Assembly: GCF_039680535.1 (NCBI RefSeq)
Contig: NZ_JBDKSS010000013.1
Location: 496,001 to 560,000, forward strand
Origin: Parvibaculum sp039680535
Lineage (GTDB): Bacteria; Pseudomonadota; Alphaproteobacteria; Parvibaculales; Parvibaculaceae
Direction of reading: 5' to 3'
DNA length: 64,000 nt
Part shown: piece by piece, positions 34,520 to 42,749 of the stretch
Position numbering within the stretch: position 1 is the stretch's first letter
Layout of the letters: each line of letters opens with the position of its first letter
The notes under the pieces: model-generated
The model's input: the letters and a program-made list of their open reading frames with translations, nothing else
Databases searched by the model: none
Told to the model about the DNA's origin: nothing
Position numbers and translations under genes: made by a program

Positions 34520-35338
34520 ATGAAGAGCGCGGTTCCCGGAATTCTCGGCATCGTCAACATCACGTCGGACTCGTTCTCCGACGGGGGCCAGTTCCTCGCC
34601 CCCGATGCCGCCATCGCGCAGGCGCGGAAGCTCGTCGCCGAGGGTGCCGACGTTGTCGATCTCGGTCCTGCTTCCAGCAACCCCGATGCGACGTCGGTTT
34701 CGGCGGAAGAAGAGATCAGGCGCCTCGCGCCCGTGCTCGATGCATTGCTGGCCGACGGTATCGAGATCTCGGTCGACAGCTATCTGCCGGAGACGCAGGC
34801 CTATGCGCTCTCGCGCGGCGTTGGTTGGCTGAACGACATCAGGGGTTTTCCCGAACCCTCGATCTATCCCGCGCTCGCGGCGTCCGACGCGAAGCTCATC
34901 GTCATGTATTCGATCCAGCAGGGGCAGGCCGATCGCCGCGAGGCGCCGGAGGGCGACATTGTCGGCCATATCTGCAGCTTCTTCGACGAGCGGCTTTCCG
35001 CCCTCGAAGCGGCGGGCGTGAACCGCGCGCGCATCGTGCTCGATCCCGGCATGGGCTTTTTCCTCGGATCGTCGCCGCAAACCTCCTTCGACGTGCTGGC
35101 GCGGCTCGGCGAGATCAAGGGCCGTTTCGGCCTGCCGCTTCTCGTCGGCGTATCGCGGAAGTCATTCCTTCGCGCGGTGACGGGCAGGGGGCCGGGCGAG
35201 GTCGGGGCGGCCACGCTCGCCGCCGAACTCATTGCTGCCATGAAAGGGGCCGATTTCATTCGTACGCATGAGGCCGCGCCCCTCAAGGATGCGCTGGCCG
35301 TTGCCGCCGCGCTGAAAGATTTCGCAAGAAATCGTTAA
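34520..35338 (+). CDS. folP: Dihydropteroate synthase, Sul2-like
   Basis: DHPS joins pABA to the pterin pyrophosphate in folate synthesis and is the sulfonamide target. The 272-residue TIM barrel keeps core residues: Asn13 (NITSDSFSDGG), Asp47, Asp86, Asn105, Asp175, Lys214 (SRKS), Arg248 and His250. The canonical ESTRPGA pABA/pterin loop is replaced by ASSNPDA (51-57), and the segment after LDPG reads MGFFLG. Both features, plus TGRGPG and GAATLAAEL near 221-237, match the mobile resistance enzyme Sul2 as I remember it. It lies 105 bp upstream of glmM. GTG 34514 is an alternative start. Confidence 0.9.
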   Translation: MKSAVPGILGIVNITSDSFSDGGQFLAPDAAIAQARKLVAEGADVVDLGPASSNPDATSVSAEEEIRRLAPVLDALLADGIEISVDSYLPETQAYALSRGVGWLNDIRGFPEPSIYPALAASDAKLIVMYSIQQGQADRREAPEGDIVGHICSFFDERLSALEAAGVNRARIVLDPGMGFFLGSSPQTSFDVLARLGEIKGRFGLPLLVGVSRKSFLRAVTGRGPGEVGAATLAAELIAAMKGADFIRTHEAAPLKDALAVAAALKDFARNR

Positions 35339-35443
35339 CTGCGTCAAAACCATAAGGCCCTATATTTGCTGCGCGCCTTGGGAGGGGAAGGCCGTGCCCA
35401 AAGGGTGCGGTCGATTTTGAGACAAACCGGGAAAAGATCTTTC

Positions 35444-36790
35444 ATGTCGCGTAAATACTTCGGAACCGACGGCATTCGCGGAACTGCAAACCAGGGCGCG
35501 ATGACCGCCGAGACGGCGCTCAGGGTCGGCATGGCCGCCGGGCGCGTTTTCCGACGCGGCGAACATCAGCATCGCGTCGTGATCGGCAAAGACACGCGGC
35601 TCTCGGGCTATATGCTCGAACCGGCGCTGACTGCCGGCTTCACCTCCATGGGCATGGATGTGTTTCTCTTCGGCCCGCTGCCGACGCCCGCCGTGGCCAT
35701 GCTCACGCGTTCGCTCCGCGCCGATCTCGGCGTGATGATTTCCGCGTCGCATAATTCGTTCGAAGACAACGGCATCAAGCTTTTCGGGCCCGATGGCTTC
35801 AAGCTCTCCGACGAGGTGGAGCTCGAAATCGAGCACTACATGGATAACGGGCTCGCCGACAATCTGGCTGGGCCCCGCGAACTCGGCCGGGCCAAGCGCA
35901 TCGACGACGCGCAGGCCCGCTATATCGAGCACACCAAGCACACATTCCCGAAGGACCTGACGCTCGACGGCCTGCGCATCGTCATCGATTGCGCGAATGG
36001 CGCCGCCTACAAGGTCGCGCCCGCCGTGCTCTGGGAACTCGGCGCCGATGTCGTCGCCATCGGAACGGAGCCCAACGGCTTCAACATCAATGACGAATGC
36101 GGCTCCACCTCGCCGGAGCGTATGTGCGCCACCGTGCGCGAGCGCCGTGCCGATATCGGCATCGCGCTCGATGGAGACGCCGACCGCGTCATCATCTGCG
36201 ACGAGAACGGCCACATCATCGACGGCGACCAGATCATGGGTCTCGTGGCGCGCTCCTGGAAGGAAGCGGAGAAGCTCTCCGCGCCGGGCATTGTCGCGAC
36301 GGTCATGTCCAATCTCGGCCTGGAGCGCTATCTCGCCTCGCTGGGTCTCGGCCTTGCGCGTACGCAGGTTGGCGACCGTTACGTCGTCGATTACATGCGC
36401 CAGCATGGATACAATGTCGGCGGCGAGCAGTCGGGCCATATCGTGCTGAAGGATTTCTCGACCACGGGCGACGGGCTCATCGCGGCGCTTCAGGTGCTTG
36501 CCGTGCTCAAGACGGGCAATGCGCCTGTCTCGAAGCTCTGCCATCTCTTCGATCCGCTGCCGCAGCTTCTGAAGAATGTGCGGTTCAAGCGCGGCGAGCC
36601 GCTGGACGAGAAAGAGGTCGTCGAGGCGATCCGCGAAGGCGAGGCGCGGCTCGGCCAGAAGGGCCGTCTCGTCATCCGCAAATCGGGCACCGAGCCGCTG
36701 ATCCGCGTGATGGCCGAGGGCGATGACGCCTCGCTGGTCAAAGCCGTCGTCAACGACATCGTTTCCGTCATCGAGAGCCACGCGGCATGA
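35444..36790 (+). CDS. glmM: Phosphoglucosamine mutase
   Basis: GlmM converts glucosamine-6-phosphate to glucosamine-1-phosphate for UDP-GlcNAc and the cell wall. The 448-residue protein starts MSRKYFGTDGIRGTANQG, has the active-site serine loop MISASHNSFEDNGIKLF (Ser102), the metal loop DGDADR, the sugar loop GGEQSGH, and the phosphate loop RKSGTEPLIRVM. ATG 35444 is the family start. Its stop overlaps thiD by 4 bp. Confidence 0.97.
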   Translation: MSRKYFGTDGIRGTANQGAMTAETALRVGMAAGRVFRRGEHQHRVVIGKDTRLSGYMLEPALTAGFTSMGMDVFLFGPLPTPAVAMLTRSLRADLGVMISASHNSFEDNGIKLFGPDGFKLSDEVELEIEHYMDNGLADNLAGPRELGRAKRIDDAQARYIEHTKHTFPKDLTLDGLRIVIDCANGAAYKVAPAVLWELGADVVAIGTEPNGFNINDECGSTSPERMCATVRERRADIGIALDGDADRVIICDENGHIIDGDQIMGLVARSWKEAEKLSAPGIVATVMSNLGLERYLASLGLGLARTQVGDRYVVDYMRQHGYNVGGEQSGHIVLKDFSTTGDGLIAALQVLAVLKTGNAPVSKLCHLFDPLPQLLKNVRFKRGEPLDEKEVVEAIREGEARLGQKGRLVIRKSGTEPLIRVMAEGDDASLVKAVVNDIVSVIESHAA

Positions 36791-37617
36791 GCGGCGACGA
36801 TCAGGGCCGTGTCTTCATCATCGCGGGCTCGGACTCCGGCGGCGGTGCGGGCATTCAGGCTGACATCAAGACGGTGACGGCGCTTGGCGGGTTTGCCGCG
36901 ACCGCGATCACGGCGATCACAGTTCAGGACACGCTCGGCGTACACGCCATCCATGAAGTGCCGCTCGACATCGTGCGCGATCAGATCCGCGTGGTGCTCG
37001 ACGACATTGGCGCCGACGCGGTCAAGACCGGCATGCTGCATTCCGCCGCGGTCATCGAAATGGTTGCCGAGGAGATCGGCCTGCGCGCGCCCAGCGCCGC
37101 GCTCGTCGTCGACCCGGTGATGATCGCCAAGGGCGGCGCGACGCTGCTTCAGGCCGACGCCGTGGTTGCGTTGAAGCGCGCGCTCATTCCGCTCGCGACC
37201 CTCATCACGCCCAATGCGCCGGAGGCTTCAGCGCTCACCGGCCGGCGCATCGAGACGCTTGAGGACCAGAAGGCAGCCGCCGATGCGCTGATCGGGCTCG
37301 GCTGCGAAGCCGTGCTCATCAAGGGCGGTCATATTCCGGGTGAAACGATCTTCGACGTGCTGGCGATGGAAGACACGATCGAGGTCATGTCCTCGCCGCG
37401 CATCGACACGCCGCACACGCATGGCACAGGCTGCACGCTGGCTTCCGCCATTTCGGCGTTCCTCGCGCAGGGCGCGGAGTTGCGCGAGGCAGTCGAAGCG
37501 GCGCGCGACTACGTGCACATGGCGATCCTCACCGCGCCGGGCTTTGGCAAGGGCCACGGGCCTCTCAACCATGCCTGGACGGTTCAATCGCTCGATGAGG
37601 ATGAATACGAGCAATAG
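36787..37617 (+). CDS. thiD: Hydroxymethylpyrimidine kinase / phosphomethylpyrimidine kinase
   Basis: ThiD phosphorylates HMP and HMP phosphate to supply the pyrimidine half of thiamine. The 276-residue ribokinase-like protein has IAGSDSGGGAGIQADIKT, VVDPVMIAKGG, TPNAPEASALTG, and the anion-hole region THGTGCTLASAISAFLA. It is coupled to glmM by a 4-bp overlap, and its 3' end is 6 bp from the convergent GNAT gene. Confidence 0.95.
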   Translation: MSGDDQGRVFIIAGSDSGGGAGIQADIKTVTALGGFAATAITAITVQDTLGVHAIHEVPLDIVRDQIRVVLDDIGADAVKTGMLHSAAVIEMVAEEIGLRAPSAALVVDPVMIAKGGATLLQADAVVALKRALIPLATLITPNAPEASALTGRRIETLEDQKAAADALIGLGCEAVLIKGGHIPGETIFDVLAMEDTIEVMSSPRIDTPHTHGTGCTLASAISAFLAQGAELREAVEAARDYVHMAILTAPGFGKGHGPLNHAWTVQSLDEDEYEQ

Positions 37618-37623
37618 CCGGTT

Positions 37624-38103
37624 CTAGAACCGCAGCTCCATCAGCGGCAGCTTTCTTCCGGCAATCGATCCGGACGGGACGTGGCCGCGCTGCCGGAATC
37701 CTTCGCGCTCATAAAATCCGGCCGCGTTCGGGTCCGCTTCGACATGAACGAGGCGGATGCCGTGCCGTCGCGCATGTTCGAGAAGATCGGACATCAACCT
37801 GTGCCCGACGCCGAGATGCGCGAAATCGGGATCGACGACAAGGTGTTCCAGAAGCGCCTTCGCTTCATGCACCTTCACACAGGAGAAGCCGGCGATCTTC
37901 TGGCCGCATTGCGCGACGCGAAAATGCTCGGAGCCGATGCGCCAGGGCGTGACCGTGAGTTCGGCGCGGCAACGCGCCATGAAATCCTCGTCATAACCCC
38001 ATTGCGCCTTCGCTTTCATTGCGAGCGCAGACAGGGCTGGTCCTTCGTCGGGCCATGCCGGACGAAGGAAGAGAGTAGGCGTTCTGCGAAACGTAGCTCC
38101 CAT
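37624..38103 (-). CDS. GNAT family N-acetyltransferase
   Basis: The 159-residue protein has the acetyl-CoA binding motif A in LVVDPDFAHLGVGHRLMSDLLEHARRHG and motif B LVHVEADPNAAGFYEREGFRQRG. The substrate is unknown. It is a single gene convergent with thiD. The 124 bp upstream contain a DnaA-box-like 9-mer and a palindrome, described separately. Confidence 0.85.
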   Translation of the reverse strand: MGATFRRTPTLFLRPAWPDEGPALSALAMKAKAQWGYDEDFMARCRAELTVTPWRIGSEHFRVAQCGQKIAGFSCVKVHEAKALLEHLVVDPDFAHLGVGHRLMSDLLEHARRHGIRLVHVEADPNAAGFYEREGFRQRGHVPSGSIAGRKLPLMELRF

Positions 38104-38146
38104 TGACTTGTCCTCCGGCCTTCACGTTAACACGCAGCCGGAAAAC

Positions 38147-38184
38147 TTATCCACAGGAGTCTCGCACACACGCCTGAATTCAGG
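38147..38184. promoter_or_regulatory. DnaA-box-like 9-mer and adjacent palindrome upstream of the GNAT gene
   Basis: TTATCCACA at 38147-38155 equals the E. coli DnaA consensus. CCTGAATTCAGG (38173-38184) is a perfect 12-bp palindrome, enclosed by CACAC and GTGTG. A single DnaA box does not make an origin; the palindrome could be an operator for the GNAT gene. Confidence 0.35.
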
Positions 38185-38227
38185 ATGTGTGATTCATCGG
38201 TGAACGGACGAGTTCAGCTTTGTCCGT

Positions 38228-39652
38228 TCAAGCGAGAGCGGAAATCTCGGCCGGTGCGCTGTCAATGAGGGCCGCGATTACGGAAAGACCGTGGCGCAGC
38301 GCTTCGCGGCTCTGCGCCTGCCCGAGTGCGATGCGCACATGCCGCGCCGCGCGATCGGGCCTGCCCACCATGAAGTCCTCGCCCGCGGCGAGGGCGACGC
38401 CGCGCTGCCGCGCCGCCTCGACAAAGGCGTGAGCGCGCCATGCCTCCGGGAGACGCAGCCAGACAAAGAGCGCAGCCGGGTGGTGGCGCATGTCCCTGGT
38501 CCCGAGAAGTTCGAGCGCGATGGCATGACGCGCGGCCATTTCGGTTCGCTGCGCGGCGACAAGCTTGTCTGCGGCCCCGTTTACGATCAGCGATGTTGCG
38601 AGTTCTGCCGAGAGCGGCGGCACGGTCTGCCCCTGTCCATGCAGGATCGCCCGCGCGCGGTCGAGCTTGTCGGCCGGAGGGATCAGGTAGCCGACGCGGA
38701 GGCCGCAGCCGAGCGACTTCGCAAGGCTCGTCGCATAATAGGTGCCATCGGGATAATAATGAGCGATGGGGGCGGGGCGGTCTCCGACCAGTGTGCCGTA
38801 GATGTCGTCCTCGATCACGGCGACGCCATGGGTCCGCGCGATCTCTGCAATTCTGATACGTCGCGCCTCGCCCATGATCGACGTCGTCGGATTGTGGATC
38901 GTCGGCACAAGGAAGATGGCCCGCGGTTTCTGCTCGATGATCGCGCGTTCCAGCGCCTCGGGCAGAATGCCTTCCGCGTCGAGGTCCACCGGCGCGATGC
39001 GGAACCCCATCAGCGAGGCTTGCGCGATCATGGCGTGATAGGTGAGCGCCTCCGTGAGCACGAGATCGCCGGGTTCGCAGGCCGTGAGCAGCGAGGTCAG
39101 GATTGCCTGCTGAGTGCCTGAACAGAGAAGCATCCGCTCGGGCGAGGGCGCAAAAGCGCCATAGGCAAGCCAGCGCGCCGCCGCCTCGCGCTCGTCTTCC
39201 GTGCCGCCCGGCGCGAGATAGGTGTTGAAGATCGAAGGGCCTTCGCGTTTCGGCAACTCGTCGAGAAGACTGCGCAGCGTCGCGCTCATGATTTCCGTCT
39301 GGCCGACGGGGGCGGCGAGCGCCGCCTTCATCGGCACTTCCGCGCCTTCTATCGCTGCATGAAACGAGGCCGATCCGACTCCATCCATGGGCTCGCGCGG
39401 CGTTCGCGCCAGCACATAGGTGCCTCGTCCGACCTCGCCCGCGACGAGGCCGCGACTCGCGGCCTGCGAATAGGCTCTGGCGACGGTGCCTACGGTGACG
39501 CCCAGCTCATAGGCGATATCGCGCAATGCGGGCAACCGGGCGCCGGGAGCGAGCCGCCCGTCGGCGATTGCCTCGGCGATCAGATCGGCCATGACCCGAT
39601 AGCGGGGGCCGGGGCGCTGTTCCTTCAGAAGGTCGGTCAGTGAAAATGTCAT
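38228..39652 (-). CDS. MocR/PdxR-type GntR regulator with aminotransferase domain
   Basis: The 474-residue protein joins an N-terminal GntR winged helix (about 20-80, GARLPALRDIAYELGVTVGTVARAYSQA) to a fold-type I aminotransferase-like domain. The latter contains PTIHNPTTSIM and the PLP-lysine region YYATSLAKSLGCGLRVGYL. MocR regulators sense PLP or amino compounds and often act on a divergent gene, here phzF-lysE. ATG 39652 (MTFSLTDLLKEQ) starts just at the winged helix. Confidence 0.88.
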   Translation of the reverse strand: MTFSLTDLLKEQRPGPRYRVMADLIAEAIADGRLAPGARLPALRDIAYELGVTVGTVARAYSQAASRGLVAGEVGRGTYVLARTPREPMDGVGSASFHAAIEGAEVPMKAALAAPVGQTEIMSATLRSLLDELPKREGPSIFNTYLAPGGTEDEREAAARWLAYGAFAPSPERMLLCSGTQQAILTSLLTACEPGDLVLTEALTYHAMIAQASLMGFRIAPVDLDAEGILPEALERAIIEQKPRAIFLVPTIHNPTTSIMGEARRIRIAEIARTHGVAVIEDDIYGTLVGDRPAPIAHYYPDGTYYATSLAKSLGCGLRVGYLIPPADKLDRARAILHGQGQTVPPLSAELATSLIVNGAADKLVAAQRTEMAARHAIALELLGTRDMRHHPAALFVWLRLPEAWRAHAFVEAARQRGVALAAGEDFMVGRPDRAARHVRIALGQAQSREALRHGLSVIAALIDSAPAEISALA

Positions 39653-39708
39653 GGTCACAATAAAACAATTGAATCCGAACATTGTCGGAATAGAGTGCGC
39701 GTGACGGG

Positions 39709-39769
39709 TACAATACAGAAAAAAACGACAAACAAAAGCACATTTGCGGTCAAATTGTACCGATACAAT
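39709..39769. promoter_or_regulatory. Putative MocR binding region upstream of phzF
   Basis: The divergent spacer contains TACAATAC (39709-39716) and TACAATAT (39764 onward) in the same orientation, the second inside ATTGT-6 nt-ACAAT (39754-39769). Direct repeats are typical MocR targets. The spacer is clearly AT-richer than the flanks. Confidence 0.4.
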
Positions 39770-39781
39770 ATGGAGACAGAG

Positions 39782-40582
39782 ATGAAAGCGCAGCTCTTTC
39801 AGGTCGATGCTTTTGCCGACAAGCCCTTCGAAGGGAACCCGGCGGCCGTGGTGCCGCTCGATGCCTGGCCGGAAGACGCAACGCTGCAGGCTATCGCGGT
39901 GGAGAACAATCTGGCCGAGACGGCTTTCTTTTCTCCCGAAAATGGCGGCTTCCGGCTGCGCTGGTTCACGCCCACGGTCGAGGTCGATCTCTGCGGCCAC
40001 GCGACGCTTGCGACCGCGCATGTGATCTTCACAAGGTTCGGTTGCGCGGCGCCATCCATCTATTTCGAGACCCGCAGCGGCCGCCTGACGGTGAAGCGCG
40101 AGGGAAACATTCTCGCCATGGATTTTCCGGCCGCCGCCGCCAAGCCGATGCCTGAGCCCGAGGGGCTTGCTCGCGCGCTCGGCGCTAAGGCGATCGTCTA
40201 TGCCAAGACCTCGCACATTCTGGCGCTGTTCGGCAGCGCGGCGGAGGTCGCGGCCCTCGCGCCCGATTTTTCAGCGCTGAAGCAGGTACTCATCGCGCAG
40301 GGCAATGCAGGCCTCATCTGCACGGCGCCCGCCGATCAAGGCTCGGGCTATGATTTCGTCTCGCGCTTCTTCGCGCCCGCGCATGGCATCGACGAAGACC
40401 CGGTGACGGGTTCGGCGCATTGCACCAGCGTTCCCTACTGGGCGAAGAAGCTTGGTCGCAGCGATCTCACCGCGCGCCAGATATCGAAGCGCGGCGGAAC
40501 GCTCTGGTGCACCGATGCCGGCGAGCGCGTCATCATTCGCGGCCGCTGTGTGGACTATCTCAACGGCGAAATAGAAATCTGA
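39782..40582 (+). CDS. PhzF family isomerase-like protein
   Basis: The 266-residue protein has the diaminopimelate-epimerase-like double fold of PhzF: FQVDAFADKPFEGNPAAVV at the start, ENNLAETAFF with the acid residue near 46, LRWFTPTVEVDLCGHATLATAHV, and EDPVTGSAHCTSVPYWA. No phenazine genes are present, so the substrate is unknown. ATG 39782 follows GGAGACAG. It is 7 bp before the LysE gene and is probably controlled by the divergent MocR protein. Confidence 0.9.
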   Translation: MKAQLFQVDAFADKPFEGNPAAVVPLDAWPEDATLQAIAVENNLAETAFFSPENGGFRLRWFTPTVEVDLCGHATLATAHVIFTRFGCAAPSIYFETRSGRLTVKREGNILAMDFPAAAAKPMPEPEGLARALGAKAIVYAKTSHILALFGSAAEVAALAPDFSALKQVLIAQGNAGLICTAPADQGSGYDFVSRFFAPAHGIDEDPVTGSAHCTSVPYWAKKLGRSDLTARQISKRGGTLWCTDAGERVIIRGRCVDYLNGEIEI

Positions 40583-40589
40583 GGGTGTC

Positions 40590-41183
40590 ATGCCGCTCGA
40601 ACCTCTTGCGCTTGGTTCCGTCTTCATTGCGACGATGAGCCTGACGCCCGGCCCGGCAAATCTGAGCTGTCTGTCGGTTGGCGCGTCGATGGGCATCGCG
40701 CGCGCCCTGCCTTATCTCGCCGGCATCTGGCTTGGCGGAGCTGTCGTCATCGGTGCGGGCGCGATGGGCCTCGGCGCGCTTCTCGCCTCGGCGCCGTTGC
40801 TCTTTCTCGTCATGAAGGTCGCGGGCTTCTTCTACATCTGCTGGCTCGCATGGCGGCTTGCCCGCGCAGGCTTCGGAGGGGCAGAGCATGACGCGCCGCC
40901 GTCATTCTGGGCGGGGCTGCTGCTCCACCCCGTGAATCCGAAGGCCTATGTGCAGAACGTCATGGTCTTTACGGCGTTCATTGCGCCCGCAGCGCCCTAT
41001 GTGCCGCAGGCGATCTGGCTCGGCGGCATTTCGCTGCTGCTGATGGTGATCGCCACCACGCTATGGGGACTCGGCGGCGAAGCTGTCCGCAACTTCATCC
41101 GCAATGCGCGGTCGATGCGCGTCTTCGCGGGCAGTGCATCGACATTGATGGTCGCGAGCGTCGCTGCCGCTTTTGCCTTCTGA
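40590..41183 (+). CDS. LysE/RhtB family amino acid exporter
   Basis: A 197-residue inner-membrane protein with about six hydrophobic segments and the family N-terminus SVFIATMSLTPGPANLSCLSVGASMG; the loop HPVNPKAYVQNVMVF is typical. It exports amino acids or related metabolites. Coupling to phzF and a MocR regulator suggests an amine- or amino-acid-derived substrate. Confidence 0.88.
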   Translation: MPLEPLALGSVFIATMSLTPGPANLSCLSVGASMGIARALPYLAGIWLGGAVVIGAGAMGLGALLASAPLLFLVMKVAGFFYICWLAWRLARAGFGGAEHDAPPSFWAGLLLHPVNPKAYVQNVMVFTAFIAPAAPYVPQAIWLGGISLLLMVIATTLWGLGGEAVRNFIRNARSMRVFAGSASTLMVASVAAAFAF

Positions 41184-41359
41184 GAGGCAACAGGATTTCC
41201 ATTCGTCCTTGCAGCCGCGAGGACGAGACGAGGCGCCCCCGCCAACCTCATGCCGGCTACGCCCCTGGGCCGGTACCCGTCTTCCCTCCCCGCGTTCCCG
41301 GCGAGGACGGGCCCCGGCTTGTGGCTGGGGTGAGGGTGGCGCCCGCGCCAAAACGTCAT

Positions 41360-41389
41360 TTGACAGGCATCCCTTCACGGGCCTATATC
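41360..41389 (+). promoter_or_regulatory. Candidate sigma-70 promoter of serC
   Basis: TTGACA (41360-41365) and TATATC (41384-41389) are separated by 18 nt. The predicted start near 41396 gives a leader of about 50 nt that contains the serC RNA motif. Confidence 0.6.
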
Positions 41390-41397
41390 GGCGCCGG

Positions 41398-41444
41398 GCC
41401 ACCTCCCCCCACCGGGAGGCATCTATCTGGAAGGGTAGTCAAAA
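41398..41444 (+). ncRNA. serC leader RNA motif (candidate)
   Basis: Hairpin CCTCCC (41402-41407) with GGGAGG (41414-41419) is followed by CATCTATCTGGAAGGG up to the start codon. Position, short stem and following conserved-looking stretch fit the serC motif described upstream of serC in alphaproteobacteria; the match to the published consensus is from memory. It may regulate serC-serA translation. Confidence 0.55.
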
Positions 41445-42617
41445 ATGACCGCCACTGAGCGTCCGGCCGCACGTCCGGCCAATCCGCATTTCTCCTCCGG
41501 TCCCTGCGCCAAGCGCCCGGGCTGGTCCCTCAAAAATCTCGAAAAAGCGCTTGTCGGCCGGAGCCATCGCTCGAAGCCGGGCAAGGCGCGCCTCGTCGAG
41601 GCCATCGAGAAAACCCGCACAATTCTCGGCGTTCCCGCCGACTACAAGATCGGCATCGTGCCGGCGTCGGACACCGGCGCGGTCGAAATGGCGCTCTGGT
41701 CGCTGCTCGGCGCGCGCGGCGTCGACATGCTGACCTGGGAGAGCTTCGGCGAAGGCTGGGTCACGGACGTCGTCAAGCAGCTCAAGCTGAAGGACGTGCG
41801 CACGCTGAAGGCCGATTACGGCAAGATTCCGAATCTCGCCGAAGTGAACTTCAAGAACGACGTCGTCTTCACCTGGAACGGCACGACCTCGGGCGTACGC
41901 TCGCCGAATGGCGACTGGATTGCTGCCGACCGTGAAGGCCTGACGATCTGCGACGCGACGTCCGCTGCTTTCGCGCAGGATCTTCCCTGGGCCAAGCTCG
42001 ATGTCGTCACCTTCTCCTGGCAGAAGGCGCTGGGCGGCGAAGCGGCCCATGGCATGCTGATCCTCAGCCCGCGCGCCGTCGAACGCCTCGAAACCTACAA
42101 GCCCGAATGGCCGCTGCCGAAGATCTTCCGCATGACCAAGGGCGGCAAGCTCATCGACGGCATCTTCAAGGGCGAAACGATCAACACGCCGTCCATGCTC
42201 TGCGTCGAGGACTATCTCGATGCGCTGAACTGGGCGGAATCGATCGGCGGCCTGAAGTCGCTGATCGGACGCGCCGATGCGAACACGGCCGTCATCGCCG
42301 AGTGGGTGCAGCGCACGCCCTGGGTGGACTTCCTCGCGGAAGATGTGGCGACGCGCTCGAACACATCGGTCTGCATCAAGATCGTCGATCCGGCGATCAC
42401 GGCTATGTCCGAGGACGATCAGGTTGCCTTCGCCAAGAAGATCGCCGACATGCTCGACAAGGAAGGCGTCGCCAACGACATCGCGGGCTATCGCGATGCT
42501 CCGGCCGGCCTTCGCATCTGGGCGGGCGCGACGATCGAAGTTGCCGACATGACGGCGCTGATGCCCTGGCTCGACTGGGCCTTCGCGGAAGCCAAGGCGT
42601 CGCTCGCGGCAGCGTAA
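41445..42617 (+). CDS. serC: Phosphoserine aminotransferase
   Basis: SerC makes phosphoserine from 3-phosphohydroxypyruvate and glutamate. The 390-residue PLP enzyme is of the longer alphaproteobacterial type: NPHFSSGPCAKRPGW, VTFSWQKALGGEAAHGM with the PLP lysine, and TINTPSMLCVEDYLDAL. The next gene, serA, performs the preceding step. A 132-bp spacer with a dispersed repeat separates them. Confidence 0.95.
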   Translation: MTATERPAARPANPHFSSGPCAKRPGWSLKNLEKALVGRSHRSKPGKARLVEAIEKTRTILGVPADYKIGIVPASDTGAVEMALWSLLGARGVDMLTWESFGEGWVTDVVKQLKLKDVRTLKADYGKIPNLAEVNFKNDVVFTWNGTTSGVRSPNGDWIAADREGLTICDATSAAFAQDLPWAKLDVVTFSWQKALGGEAAHGMLILSPRAVERLETYKPEWPLPKIFRMTKGGKLIDGIFKGETINTPSMLCVEDYLDALNWAESIGGLKSLIGRADANTAVIAEWVQRTPWVDFLAEDVATRSNTSVCIKIVDPAITAMSEDDQVAFAKKIADMLDKEGVANDIAGYRDAPAGLRIWAGATIEVADMTALMPWLDWAFAEAKASLAAA

Positions 42618-42642
42618 GTTTCTTAAATCCTATCCTTATTTC

Positions 42643-42726
42643 GTCATTGCCGGGCGTGACCCGGCAATCCAGGGCCTCGATCATCGAACAAGCCTTCTGG
42701 ATGCCCGGGTCAAGCCCGGGCATGAC
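42643..42726. repeat. Dispersed palindromic repeat, copy 2
   Basis: An 84-bp repeat between serC and serA, with ends GTCATTGCCGGG and CCCGGGCATGAC and an inner pair ATCCAGG/CTGGAT. It is related to the copy between ruvA and ruvB. Confidence 0.75.
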
Positions 42727-42749
42727 GAGCAAAACAGACGGAGGCATCC

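Noticed and set aside
38101..38227. Replication origin
   Set aside because: Only one DnaA box is present and there are no clustered boxes, AT-rich unwinding element or dnaA/parAB/gidA genes nearby.
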